Part shown: piece after piece, positions 54,633 to 63,092 of the stretch
Layout: the number at the start of each line of letters is the position of its first letter
How positions within the stretch are numbered: position 1 is the first letter of the stretch
Source: Flavobacterium swingsii
Lineage (GTDB): Bacteria; Bacteroidota; Bacteroidia; Flavobacteriales; Flavobacteriaceae
Assembly: GCF_900111965.1 (NCBI RefSeq)
Contig: NZ_FOJT01000004.1
Location: 62,001 to 126,000, forward strand
Reading direction: 5' to 3'
DNA: 64,000 nucleotides
Program-made: the position numbers and the translations under genes
The notes under the pieces: generated by a model
What the model was told of the DNA's origin: nothing
The model's input: the letters and a program-made list of their open reading frames with translations, nothing else
Databases searched by the model: none

Positions 54633-55376
54633 ATGATGTTATCAATAAAAAATTTACACGCTTCGATTGAAGACAAAGAAATATTAAAAGGAATAAACCT
54701 TGAGGTAAAAGCAGGAGAAGTTCATGCGATTATGGGACCAAATGGTGCTGGAAAAAGTACACTTTCTTCTATTATTGCAGGAAACGAAAATTATACTGTT
54801 ACCGATGGTGAAATATTATTAGAAGGCGAAGATATTTCTGAGTTAGCTCCAGAAGAAAGAGCGCACAAAGGTGTGTTTTTGTCGTTTCAATATCCTGTAG
54901 AAATCCCAGGTGTTTCGGTAACAAACTTCATGAAAACAGCGATTAACGAATCTCGTAAAGCACGCGGACAAGAAGATATGCCTGCAAATGAGATGTTGAA
55001 ATTAATTCGTGAAAAATCAGAATTATTAGAAATAGATCGTAAATTTTTGTCTCGTTCTCTTAACGAAGGATTTTCTGGAGGAGAGAAGAAACGTAACGAA
55101 ATTTTTCAGATGGCAATGCTCGAACCAAAATTAGCAATCCTTGACGAAACCGATTCTGGTCTTGATATTGATGCATTGCGTATCGTTGCAAACGGTGTAA
55201 ACAAACTAAAAAGCAAAGACAACGCAGTAATCGTAATTACACATTACCAACGTTTGTTAGAATATATAGTCCCAGATTTTGTACACGTACTTCATGATGG
55301 AAAAATCGTAAAATCTGGCGGAAAAGAGTTGGCTCTAGAATTAGAAGAAAAAGGATACGATTGGCTTAAAGCATAA
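54633..55376 (+). CDS. sufC: Fe-S assembly ATPase SufC
   Basis: 247 residues. ABC-type ATPase without membrane domain: Walker [12 protein letters not shown]-loop [12 protein letters not shown], signature [11 protein letters not shown], Walker [15 protein letters not shown] and the H-loop [10 protein letters not shown]. It drives the SufBC2D scaffold. ATG 54633 is used, with an ATG at 54636 just after. It starts 7 bp after the flavodoxin-like gene and is followed by an 86-bp gap with an intergenic repeat. Confidence 0.96.
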   Translation: MMLSIKNLHASIEDKEILKGINLEVKAGEVHAIMGPNGAGKSTLSSIIAGNENYTVTDGEILLEGEDISELAPEERAHKGVFLSFQYPVEIPGVSVTNFMKTAINESRKARGQEDMPANEMLKLIREKSELLEIDRKFLSRSLNEGFSGGEKKRNEIFQMAMLEPKLAILDETDSGLDIDALRIVANGVNKLKSKDNAVIVITHYQRLLEYIVPDFVHVLHDGKIVKSGGKELALELEEKGYDWLKA

Positions 55377-55390
55377 TTAGTTTAACACAA

Positions 55391-55450
55391 GTTGTCATGC
55401 TGACGAAGGAAGCATCTCATCATGAGACCCCTCGTTTCTTAGAATGACAA
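55391..55450. repeat. Intergenic repeat with inverted ends between sufC and sufD
   Basis: It starts TGTCATGCTGACGAAGGAAG and ends AGAATGACA. TGTCATGCT and AGAATGACA are inverted-complement-like ends. CTGACGAAGGAAGCATCTC elements are frequent in Bacteroidota intergenic regions. Only one copy occurs here. Confidence 0.5.
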
Positions 55451-55462
55451 AAGAACAGCAAT

Positions 55463-56779
55463 ATGGAATTGAAAGAAAAATTAATATCGTCATTTATGGC
55501 TTTTGAAGAAAAAATAGATTTTCATCAAGAGCTTCACGATGTGCGTAGTCAAGCTATAAAAAACTTCGAAAGTAAAGGATTCCCAACCAAAAAAGAAGAA
55601 TCTTGGAAATATACCTCGTTAAATACCATCTTAAAAAATGATTTTAGCGTATTTCCTAAAAAGGAAAATACCATCGAATTTGCCGAAGTGAAAAAATATT
55701 TTCTACACGAAATAGATACTTATAAAGTAGTTTTTATCGACGGAATATTTAGTTCTTTTTTATCTTCAACCTCACACGATGGTTTAGATGTTTGTTTGAT
55801 GTCATCGGCATTAAACAAACCGAAATACAAAATATACATCGACGAATATTTTAACAAAATAGCTAGCAAAGAAGAAAGTTTAACATCTTTAAACACAGCT
55901 TTTGCAAGTGAAGGTGCTTACATAAACATTCCGAAAAGTAAAGTAGTTGAGAAACCTATTGAAATTATTTATTTTTCGACAGGTTCAGAAGCAGCACTCA
56001 TGGTGCAGCCTCGTAACTTGGTGATTGTTGGAGAAAATGCACATGTTCAAATCATCGAACGCCATCAAAGTTTAAACGACAATCCAGTTTTAACCAATTC
56101 AGTTACCGAGATTTTTGCCCAAAAACGTGCCATTGTCGATTATTACAAGATACAAAATGATGTGCAAACTGCCAATTTGATTGACAATACATACATCGCC
56201 CAAAAACAAGAAAGTCATGTTTCGGTTCATACTTTTTCTTTTGGTGGAAACATTACAAGAAACAACCTGAATTTTTACCATCAAGGTGAAAGAATCGATT
56301 CTACTCTAAAAGGTGTAACCATTATTGGCGACAAGCAACACGTAGATCATTATACATTGGTACAACATGCTACGCCAAATTGTGAAAGTCATCAGAATTA
56401 CAAAACGATTCTTGACGGAGCGTCAACAGGAGTTTTTAACGGAAAGATTTTTGTAGAAAAAGAAGCCCAAAAAACCGATGCTTTCCAGAAAAACAACAAC
56501 ATTTTGTTAAGCGACAAAGCAACTATTAATGCAAAACCACAACTAGAGATTTTTGCCGATGATGTAAAATGTTCTCATGGTTGTACGATTGGACAACTCG
56601 ACGAAAACGCTATGTTCTATATGCAACAACGTGGAATTCCTAAAAAAGAAGCTAAAGCTTTATTGATGTACGCTTTTACGAGCGAAGTAACAGGAAGTAT
56701 CAAAATACCAGAACTAAGAAGTAAAATCGCTCGAATCATTGCCGACAAATTAGGTGTGAAAATGGGATTTGATTTGTAA
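55463..56779 (+). CDS. sufD: Fe-S assembly protein SufD
   Basis: 438 residues. SufB paralogue in the scaffold. Characteristic parts: FPTKKEESWKYTSLNTIL near the N-terminus, a beta-helix with KGVTIIGDKQHVDHYTLVQH and HATPNCESHQNYKTILDG, and the C-terminal DDVKCSHGCTIGQLDENAMF with Cys-His residues that form the SufB-SufD interface site. It closes the first part of the suf locus with a strong terminator right after its stop. Confidence 0.95.
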   Translation: MELKEKLISSFMAFEEKIDFHQELHDVRSQAIKNFESKGFPTKKEESWKYTSLNTILKNDFSVFPKKENTIEFAEVKKYFLHEIDTYKVVFIDGIFSSFLSSTSHDGLDVCLMSSALNKPKYKIYIDEYFNKIASKEESLTSLNTAFASEGAYINIPKSKVVEKPIEIIYFSTGSEAALMVQPRNLVIVGENAHVQIIERHQSLNDNPVLTNSVTEIFAQKRAIVDYYKIQNDVQTANLIDNTYIAQKQESHVSVHTFSFGGNITRNNLNFYHQGERIDSTLKGVTIIGDKQHVDHYTLVQHATPNCESHQNYKTILDGASTGVFNGKIFVEKEAQKTDAFQKNNNILLSDKATINAKPQLEIFADDVKCSHGCTIGQLDENAMFYMQQRGIPKKEAKALLMYAFTSEVTGSIKIPELRSKIARIIADKLGVKMGFDL

Positions 56780-56780
56780 T

Positions 56781-56812
56781 AAAAAAGGTTGTCTGAAAAG
56801 ACAACCTTTTTT
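56781..56812. terminator. Terminator after sufD
   Basis: A perfect 14-bp stem (56781-56794 with 56799-56812), loop GAAA, T-run in the downstream arm. It is bidirectional and also ends the convergent serine-hydrolase gene. Confidence 0.88.
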
Positions 56813-56813
56813 A

Positions 56814-58163
56814 TTACTTATTCTTGATACTTTCCAAAACACCTTTCAACATTCTATTAAAATCAAATTCCTCGCTTAATCCCATTCTTACAATAACAAT
56901 ATCTTTCGATGGAATAATAAACACATGTTGTCCTTGAAAACCATTAGCCGAATACATATCTTTTGGAGCATCAGGATATTTTCCGCCTGCGTTTAGCCAA
57001 AATTGTCCACCATAAATTCCGTTAGAATCATTAGTTGGCGTGGCTACATATTTTGCCCAACTTTCATTAAAAATTTGTTCACCATTCCAGTTTCCTTTGT
57101 GTAAATAAAGCAATCCAAACTTCGACCAATCACGAGCGGTTGCCCAACCGTATGAAGAACCAACATAATTTCCTGCCATATCGGTTTCTACAACCATCGA
57201 GTTCATTCCTATTTTATCGATTAACGACGAATACCAAAAATCTAAATATTCTTGGTGTGTTTTAAATTGATTTCTTAAAATTCCAGACAATAAATTCGTT
57301 GTTCCAGAAGAGTAATTCCAATGCGTGTTTGGTTTAAACTTCGCTGGCTTTACAATTTGCGATTTTGTCATATCTTCTGCTTGAAAAAGCATTTTTGTCG
57401 CATCTGAAATCTTGTCATAATTCTCCTCCCATTCTAAACCAGAATTCATGTGTAACAAATCGTTTGTAGTAATGTTTTTGCGTTCATCATTTTGCCATTC
57501 CGCAATTGGAGCTGGTTTGTTAATGTCAAATTTTCCTTGTTTTTGAAGAATTCCAAAATAAGTCGCCGTGATACTTTTTGTCATAGACCAACCCAAAATT
57601 TTAGAATCTTTTGTAAAACCGGTATCATATTTTTCGGCAATGATTTTATCTTTATAAATGACTAATAAAGCTCGAGTTCGTTTATTCTTTTGCCCTTTTT
57701 TATCGAAAGAATTTTCAACAACACTGTTTAATTTTTTATAATCAATATTTTCAAAAACTACTTTTTCAGCTTCATTATTTCCATAAGGAAAAGGCAAATT
57801 GTTGTTTGTTTTTGTTCTTTTCGGAACTTCATAAGGTTTAGATTCATCAAAATCATCATTTATTAAAGTCGCACCCAAACCTACTCGATATATTGCTTTT
57901 CGTTCTTTCAAACCATAAACTTTAGAAATAGCAAAACCTTCAGAATTATCAACTTCATTAGTTGCCAAATCAATCATATCAATGTCATTGTCACCTTTTT
58001 CAATCATTTCAATCGAGCGATTATCAATAAAATGTCCTGAAGCTACACTTTTGGCAGAGAAACCAGAAATTAAATCCAGTTTAGGATACGTTGTAAAACC
58101 AAAATAAACTAAAAATAAGAATATCGCTAAACCAAGAATTTTGAATAATTTTTTCATTTTCAA
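56814..58163 (-). CDS. Beta-lactamase-fold serine hydrolase
   Basis: 449 residues from ATG 58161-58163 (a second ATG two codons on). N-terminal membrane anchor (LFKILGLAIFLFLVYFGF). The catalytic SxxK is in LGWSMTKSITATYFG (Ser at about 194) and the Tyr motif is WNYSSGTTN. The GxG element is not clear. This is the class-C beta-lactamase / esterase / 6-aminohexanoate-hydrolase fold, and a penicillin-hydrolysing role is not implied. It is transcribed against the suf genes, wedged between sufD and sufS. Confidence 0.85.
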   Translation of the reverse strand: MKMKKLFKILGLAIFLFLVYFGFTTYPKLDLISGFSAKSVASGHFIDNRSIEMIEKGDNDIDMIDLATNEVDNSEGFAISKVYGLKERKAIYRVGLGATLINDDFDESKPYEVPKRTKTNNNLPFPYGNNEAEKVVFENIDYKKLNSVVENSFDKKGQKNKRTRALLVIYKDKIIAEKYDTGFTKDSKILGWSMTKSITATYFGILQKQGKFDINKPAPIAEWQNDERKNITTNDLLHMNSGLEWEENYDKISDATKMLFQAEDMTKSQIVKPAKFKPNTHWNYSSGTTNLLSGILRNQFKTHQEYLDFWYSSLIDKIGMNSMVVETDMAGNYVGSSYGWATARDWSKFGLLYLHKGNWNGEQIFNESWAKYVATPTNDSNGIYGGQFWLNAGGKYPDAPKDMYSANGFQGQHVFIIPSKDIVIVRMGLSEEFDFNRMLKGVLESIKNK

Positions 58164-58214
58164 ATAAAATTTTGATGCAATTTAATGAAATAAAGTTTCG
58201 ATTGTTAAAAAGTT

Positions 58215-58263
58215 AACCACAAAGAAAAAAGCATTTTTTAAATCTTTTGTGACTTTTGTGGTT
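58215..58263. repeat. Imperfect inverted repeat (AACCACAAAG) upstream of sufS
   Basis: AACCACAAAG (58215-58224) and CTTTTGTGGTT (58253-58263) with an AT-rich loop. Dispersed-repeat type; same family as 47330-47374. Confidence 0.5.
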
Positions 58264-58296
58264 CAAAAAATAAGGAATATAATTATTAACAAACGT

Positions 58297-58330
58297 TTGA
58301 TAAAAATCCGTTTCTATTTGATTACTTTTG
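58297..58330 (+). promoter_or_regulatory. Promoter of sufS-sufE operon
   Basis: TTG (58297-58299), a 23-nt spacer and TACTTTTG (58323-58330), 23 bp before the sufS ATG. It gives the second part of the suf locus its own start, and its presence argues for ATG 58354 rather than the longer frame from 58249. Confidence 0.65.
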
Positions 58331-58353
58331 TATTTAGAATTTTTATAAATAAG

Positions 58354-59568
58354 ATGTTAGATATAAATAAAATAAGAACCGATTTTCCCATTCTTTCACA
58401 AAAAGTAAACGGAAAACCATTGGTTTATTTCGATAATGGTGCCACTTCTCAAAAACCACAAGTAGTTATCGATGCGATTGCTACGTATTACGAAGAAATA
58501 AATGCCAACATACACCGTGGTGTGCATACGTTAAGCCAATTAGCGACCGATGCTTACGAGGAATCACGCATTAAAATCCAAAACCATATTAATGCAAAAT
58601 TCGCTCACGAAGTGCTTTTTACATCAGGAACTACTTTTGGGATAAATCTTGTTGCCAACGGATTTGCTTCACTTTTAAAACCAAATGATGAGGTTATGGT
58701 TTCGGCACTCGAACACCATAGCAATATTGTACCTTGGCAAATGTTGTGTGAAAAAACAGGAGCAAAACTGGTTGTAATTCCTATGGATGAAAACGGAGAA
58801 TTAATTCTATCCGAATACGAAAGATTACTTTCCGATAAAATCAAAATTGTTGCTGTAAATCACATTTCGAACGCATTGGGAACTGTAAATCCTATCAAAT
58901 ATATGATTACCAAAGCGCACGAAGTAGGCGCAGCAGTTCTAATTGACGGAGCACAAGCCGTTCCGCATCTAAAACCCGATGTGCAAGAACTAGATTGTGA
59001 TTTTTATGTTTTTTCAGGACACAAAATGTGTGGACCAACAGGAGTAGGAATTTTATACGGAAAAGAAGCTTGGCTTAATAAATTACCACCTTATTTAGGT
59101 GGTGGTGAAATGATAAAAGAAGTAACTTTCGAAAAAACTACGTATGCCGATTTGCCACATAAATTCGAAGCAGGGACACCCAATATTGCTAGTGGAATTG
59201 TACTAGGAACCGCTGTCGATTATATGAATTCGGTAGGTTTCGAAAACATTCAACAGCAAGAAAAAGAATTATTAATCTACGCAACCGAGAAATTATTAGA
59301 AATAGAAGGCTTAAAAATATTCGGAACAGCGGCAACAAAAACATCGGTAATTTCTTTTAATATCGATGGGATTCATCCGTACGACATTGGTACGATTATT
59401 GATAAATTAGGAATAGCAGTCCGCACAGGTCACCATTGCGCCCAGCCGATTATGAATTATTTCAACATTCCAGGAACTATAAGAGCCAGTTTTGCGTTTT
59501 ATAATACAAAAGAAGAAATTGATATATTTGTAGAAGCTGTCAAAAAAGCAAAAACAATGTTGTCTTAA
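58354..59568 (+). CDS. sufS: Cysteine desulfurase SufS
   Basis: 404 residues from ATG 58354. PLP enzyme that takes sulfur from cysteine. Visible: FPILSQKVNGKPLVYFDNGA (N-terminal block), the PLP-Lys in DFYVFSGHKMCGPTGVG, and RTGHHCAQPIMNYF with the active-site Cys (a type II/SufS-like placement, 'GHHCAQP'). It heads an operon with a lipoprotein, sufE, sufT-like and DUF2480 genes, separated from sufD by the antisense hydrolase. Confidence 0.96.
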   Translation: MLDINKIRTDFPILSQKVNGKPLVYFDNGATSQKPQVVIDAIATYYEEINANIHRGVHTLSQLATDAYEESRIKIQNHINAKFAHEVLFTSGTTFGINLVANGFASLLKPNDEVMVSALEHHSNIVPWQMLCEKTGAKLVVIPMDENGELILSEYERLLSDKIKIVAVNHISNALGTVNPIKYMITKAHEVGAAVLIDGAQAVPHLKPDVQELDCDFYVFSGHKMCGPTGVGILYGKEAWLNKLPPYLGGGEMIKEVTFEKTTYADLPHKFEAGTPNIASGIVLGTAVDYMNSVGFENIQQQEKELLIYATEKLLEIEGLKIFGTAATKTSVISFNIDGIHPYDIGTIIDKLGIAVRTGHHCAQPIMNYFNIPGTIRASFAFYNTKEEIDIFVEAVKKAKTMLS

Positions 59569-59586
59569 CTCAATAATTACACAATT

Positions 59587-60090
59587 ATGAAAACAATTGC
59601 ATTAATATTTTTAAGTTTATTCCTGACAAAATCATGTCAGCAAAAAAATACAACAATCGAAAACGCTCCAGTAGCCGAAGTTGTAAAAACAGAAGAAATA
59701 AAACCTGAAATGACAGAAAACAAAGTTCAAACAGGAACAAAAGTCGAGTACGAAGCAATGTCTAGAGGATTTTTTAGCAAAATTATCTTCGAAAATAACC
59801 AAATCACAATTGCTTCCGATAGAAATAATCCAGAAAAAGGAACCGTTGTTATGCTTACTAAAGAAGATATTTCTGTAATATCAAACTTAATTAAAGCAGT
59901 AAATCTAGACGAATTGCCAAATCTAAAAGCACCATCAGAAAAAAGAATGTATGATGGCGCAACACATGCAAATCTAACCATTACATCAAACGGGAAGGTA
60001 TATGCTGGAGCTGGTTTTGATGGTGGTAATCCGCCAGCAGCAATTGCAAAAATAGTTACAAAATTAGTTTCCTATTCAGAGAAAAAATAA
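59587..60090 (+). CDS. Small lipoprotein, unknown function
   Basis: 167 residues with a lipoprotein-like signal (KTIALIFLSLFLTKSCQQ, Cys at 17). The mature part has a segment GFFSKIIFENNQITIAS and a C-terminal GKVYAGAGFDGGNPPAAIA, with short strands and no catalytic motif. It lies between sufS (18 bp) and sufE (1-bp overlap), so it is co-expressed with Fe-S genes, but whether it has a role in that pathway is unknown. Confidence 0.7.
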   Translation: MKTIALIFLSLFLTKSCQQKNTTIENAPVAEVVKTEEIKPEMTENKVQTGTKVEYEAMSRGFFSKIIFENNQITIASDRNNPEKGTVVMLTKEDISVISNLIKAVNLDELPNLKAPSEKRMYDGATHANLTITSNGKVYAGAGFDGGNPPAAIAKIVTKLVSYSEKK

Positions 60091-60509
60091 TGACAATAAA
60101 AGAAATTCAAGAAGAAATTGTAGACGAGTTTTCGATGTTCGACGACTGGATGCAACGTTACGAATACATCATCGATTTAGGAAAAAACCTTCCATTAATA
60201 AAAGAAGAATTCAAAATCGATGAAAATCTCATCAAAGGTTGCCAATCAAAAGTATGGTTGCAAGGCGAACAAGATGAAGACAAAATCGTTTTCACTGCCG
60301 ATAGTGATGCCATTTTAACTAAAGGAATTATCGCTATATTAATTAGAACTTTTTCTAACCAAAAAGCAACGGCAATTCTTGAAGCCGATATGAATTTTAT
60401 CGACGAAATCGGATTAAAAGAGCATTTATCACCAACTCGAGCCAACGGATTGGTTTCGATGATAAAACAAATAAAAATGTACGCATTGGCTTTTCAGGCT
60501 AAAAATTAA
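60090..60509 (+). CDS. sufE: Sulfur acceptor SufE
   Basis: 139 residues. It takes the persulfide from SufS. The acceptor Cys is in LIKGCQSKVWLQ and the pattern EEIVDEFSMFDDWMQRYEYI, DLGKNLP, SPTRANGLVSMIKQIK is typical. The ATG at 60090 shares a base with the stop of the lipoprotein gene (TAATG). It is part of the sufS operon. Confidence 0.95.
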   Translation: MTIKEIQEEIVDEFSMFDDWMQRYEYIIDLGKNLPLIKEEFKIDENLIKGCQSKVWLQGEQDEDKIVFTADSDAILTKGIIAILIRTFSNQKATAILEADMNFIDEIGLKEHLSPTRANGLVSMIKQIKMYALAFQAKN

Positions 60510-60515
60510 AATATT

Positions 60516-60839
60516 ATGGAAGAATTTAACGATACAATCAATTTAGGAGAAGCGGCAGTAAAAGTTTTAAAAACGATTTACGATCCAGAAATTCCCGTAG
60601 ACATTTACGAACTAGGACTTATTTATGATGTTTTTGTAAATGAAACACTAGATGTAAAAATATTAATGACACTAACTTCTCCAAACTGTCCAGTTGCCGA
60701 AACTTTGCCAAGAGAAGTAGAAGACAAAATCAAAAAAATAGATAAGGTAAAATCTTGTGAAGTCGAAATCACATTCGATCCGCCATGGACAAAAGATTTG
60801 ATGAGCGAAGAAGCAAAATTAGAATTAGGAATGCTATAA
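60516..60839 (+). CDS. SufT-like DUF59 (MIP18) protein
   Basis: 107 residues. DUF59-type protein involved in Fe-S protein maturation. Family features are DPEIPVDIYELGLIYDV near the N-terminus, LTSPNCPVAETLP (conserved Cys) and EITFDPPWTKDLMSEEAK. Short form with only the MIP18 domain. It follows sufE by 6 bp and is followed by the DUF2480 gene after 1 bp. Confidence 0.9.
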   Translation: MEEFNDTINLGEAAVKVLKTIYDPEIPVDIYELGLIYDVFVNETLDVKILMTLTSPNCPVAETLPREVEDKIKKIDKVKSCEVEITFDPPWTKDLMSEEAKLELGML

Positions 60840-60840
60840 A

Positions 60841-61347
60841 ATGCAAGACGAAATAATAAACAAAGTTGCTAATTCTGTACTCGAAGTTTTCGATTTGGAG
60901 GATTATTATGCAAAAGAAATTCGAACTCAAATAGATATTTCTCAGTGGCTTTATGAAGGTTTTTTATTAAAAGAAAAAGACTTTCGTGAAGCGCTAAAAA
61001 AACATAATTGGTCACAATATGAGAACCATTATGTAGCTATACATTGTTCGACCGAAGCCATTATTCCTGCGTGGGCAAGTATTTTGGTCACAATTCACGC
61101 TTCGGCATTTGCCAAAAAAGTGGTAAGCGGTAATTTGCAAGATTTAGAAACCAGTTTGTACCAAGAAATATTATCAACCATCGATTATTCTAAGTACCAG
61201 GACAAGCCCGTAATTATAAAAGGTTGTTCTAAAAAGCCTGTTCCCGAAAGTGCTTATATTCTAGCTGTACAAAAACTGCAACCATTTGCAAAAAGCATAA
61301 TGTATGGTGAGGCTTGTTCTGCAGTTCCTTTGTTTAAACGAAAATAA
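60841..61347 (+). CDS. DUF2480 protein
   Basis: 168 residues, soluble. The family signature includes DISQWLYEGFLLKEKDFR, AIIPAWASILVTIHASAFA and VIIKGCSKKPVPESAYI with Cys. It is always short and, in my recollection, found close to suf genes in Bacteroidota, which suggests an accessory Fe-S role; no activity is known to me. Distal member of the sufS operon. Confidence 0.85.
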   Translation: MQDEIINKVANSVLEVFDLEDYYAKEIRTQIDISQWLYEGFLLKEKDFREALKKHNWSQYENHYVAIHCSTEAIIPAWASILVTIHASAFAKKVVSGNLQDLETSLYQEILSTIDYSKYQDKPVIIKGCSKKPVPESAYILAVQKLQPFAKSIMYGEACSAVPLFKRK

Positions 61348-61401
61348 ATTAACTTTTTCCTTATTTTTTATAAATTTGCACAAAATTTAAAGAAAATTAA
61401 G

Positions 61402-62355
61402 ATGAAAAAAATAATTTTAGTATTAGCAATTTTCCTTTTAGGAATCAATACTAACGCACAAGTAAACGAAAAGGAATTACTTGACAAAAATGTAACAGCT
61501 GCCCTTAAATTAGAAGACACTACAAATGTGGGCTGGAAACGCAGCGGAAATATCGTGTTTTTGTTTAATCAATCGGCGTTTAATAATGATTGGTTAGGTG
61601 GAGGGACAGCAAATATGGCTGGGAATTTAGGTCTTAACTATGATTTTAACTACAAAGCAGGGAAAATAGTTTTGGACAATAAAATCATTGGTTCTTATGG
61701 CTTAACAAAACTTAAAGGACAAGACATGACAAAATCAGATGATAGACTAGAATTTACGTCACTTTTGGGAAAAAAAGCAGGCGAAGGATATTGGTATTAT
61801 TCATTTTTTCTAAATTTCAAAACCCAAATGGATTCTGGCTTTAAGAAAGTCACTTTTACAAATGACAACGGGACACCTTTAATCCTTGGAGATGATTTTT
61901 CCGATAGTATGAATGTCAAAACCTCACATTTTTTCTCACCAGCCTATTTACAGGCAGGACCAGGTATGTTATGGAAAAAATCAGACAATCTAAAAGTAAA
62001 TATTGCGCCAGCAACCTCACGTTTAATCTATGTTCATGATCATTTCACTGAATTTGGTTCTGCTTTTGGTGTAGAGCAAGGGAAATCTAGTCGATTTGAA
62101 TTTGGAGCCGCAATAAATGGTTATTATAAATTAAACTTGATGGAAAACATTTCTATGGAAAATATTTTAAATTTATATTCTAATTATTTAGACAAACCAC
62201 AAAATGTTGATATCGATTATCAAATGAATTTAGTGATGAAAATAAATAAATATATTTCTACAAACGTAGCTTTCCAAGCTCTGTACGATGATAATGCTAG
62301 AGGCGCTTTTCAAATTAGAGAAGTGTTTGGTTTAGGAGTAAATTACGGTTTTTAG
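61402..62355 (+). CDS. DUF3078 outer-membrane protein
   Basis: 317 residues with signal peptide (KKIILVLAIFLLGINTNAQ). Beta-rich with repeating strands (NLGLNYDFNYKAGKIVLDN, GYWYYSFFLNFKTQM, SRFEFGAAINGYYKLNL) and the pattern VFLFNQSAFNNDWLGGG typical of DUF3078 proteins; the last residues VFGLGVNYGF end in Phe, as outer-membrane barrels do. A TAAATTTG box lies at 61371-61378 (no good TTG partner). Role unknown. A strong terminator follows. Confidence 0.85.
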   Translation: MKKIILVLAIFLLGINTNAQVNEKELLDKNVTAALKLEDTTNVGWKRSGNIVFLFNQSAFNNDWLGGGTANMAGNLGLNYDFNYKAGKIVLDNKIIGSYGLTKLKGQDMTKSDDRLEFTSLLGKKAGEGYWYYSFFLNFKTQMDSGFKKVTFTNDNGTPLILGDDFSDSMNVKTSHFFSPAYLQAGPGMLWKKSDNLKVNIAPATSRLIYVHDHFTEFGSAFGVEQGKSSRFEFGAAINGYYKLNLMENISMENILNLYSNYLDKPQNVDIDYQMNLVMKINKYISTNVAFQALYDDNARGAFQIREVFGLGVNYGF

Positions 62356-62369
62356 ATTAAAAATATTTT

Positions 62370-62414
62370 AAAACAAGAAAATCCCAACTATTATAGTTGG
62401 GATTTTCTTGTTTT
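62370..62414. terminator. Bidirectional terminator
   Basis: A perfect 21-bp stem (62370-62390 with 62394-62414), 3-nt loop, A-rich and T-rich arms. It separates the DUF3078 gene from ribE. Confidence 0.88.
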
Positions 62415-62438
62415 AAATAGTTAACCCTGAATGAAATA

Positions 62439-63035
62439 TTATTTATCAAGATGCAAACCGTGTAATCGCGCTACATATTTTCCGATAACATCAAACTCTA
62501 AGTTTATTTTTGTCCCAATTTTAAAATCGCGAAAATTGGTATGCTCATAAGTATAAGGAATAATCGCCACACTAAACTCATTTTCTTTAGAGTTTACAAC
62601 CGTTAGGCTCACGCCATTTACAGTAATAGAGCCTTTTTCGATAGTAATATTATGTAAACTTTTGTCATATTCGAAAGTAAAATACCAGCTTCCGTTAGCT
62701 TCTTCAATATTTGTACAAATCGCAGTTTGATCTACGTGACCTTGCACAATATGTCCGTCAAGTCTATCTCCAAGTTTCATGGCACGTTCCAAATTCACCA
62801 CGTCATTTACATTCCAAGAAGACAAATTAGTTTTATCAATTGTTTCTTTGATGGCAGTTACAGTATAAACATCATTATCTATATTTACAACTGTTAAACA
62901 GATGCCATTATGTGCTACACTTTGGTCTATTTTAAGTTCGTTTGTAATGTTAGACGCTACTTTAATATGAATATTTTCACCGTCTTTTTCTAAAGCTTTT
63001 ATCGTACCGAGAGTTTCTATGATTCCTGTGAACAT
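62439..63035 (-). CDS. ribE: Riboflavin synthase alpha chain
   Basis: 198 residues, two lumazine-binding repeats: the first starts MFTGIIETLGTIKALE and includes SVAHNGICLTVVNI, the second starts DGHIVQGHVDQTAICTNIEE with KGSITVNGVSLTVVNSKE. The N-terminal MFTGI is the family start. It converts two lumazines to riboflavin and a pyrimidine. No FMN riboswitch lies in the 57 bp upstream, which is shared with the divergent pdxA gene. Confidence 0.95.
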   Translation of the reverse strand: MFTGIIETLGTIKALEKDGENIHIKVASNITNELKIDQSVAHNGICLTVVNIDNDVYTVTAIKETIDKTNLSSWNVNDVVNLERAMKLGDRLDGHIVQGHVDQTAICTNIEEANGSWYFTFEYDKSLHNITIEKGSITVNGVSLTVVNSKENEFSVAIIPYTYEHTNFRDFKIGTKINLEFDVIGKYVARLHGLHLDK

Positions 63036-63052
63036 TGCTGGTTTTATTTTAG

Positions 63053-63072
63053 TAAATTTGCATTCAAAATTA
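63053..63072. promoter_or_regulatory. Overlapping divergent -7 boxes for ribE and pdxA
   Basis: TAAATTTG (63053-63060) on the plus strand points to pdxA. TAATTTTG, read on the minus strand (63072-63065), points to ribE. Both are TAnnTTTG. The TTG partners are at poor spacings (14 and 24 nt). Confidence 0.5.
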
Positions 63073-63092
63073 GCAATAAATACGTTGAACTG

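Noticed and set aside
56814..58163. Beta-lactamase
   Set aside because: It has the SxxK and Tyr-Ser-Ser motifs of the fold, but membrane anchor, length and the unclear third motif fit a general serine hydrolase or esterase.
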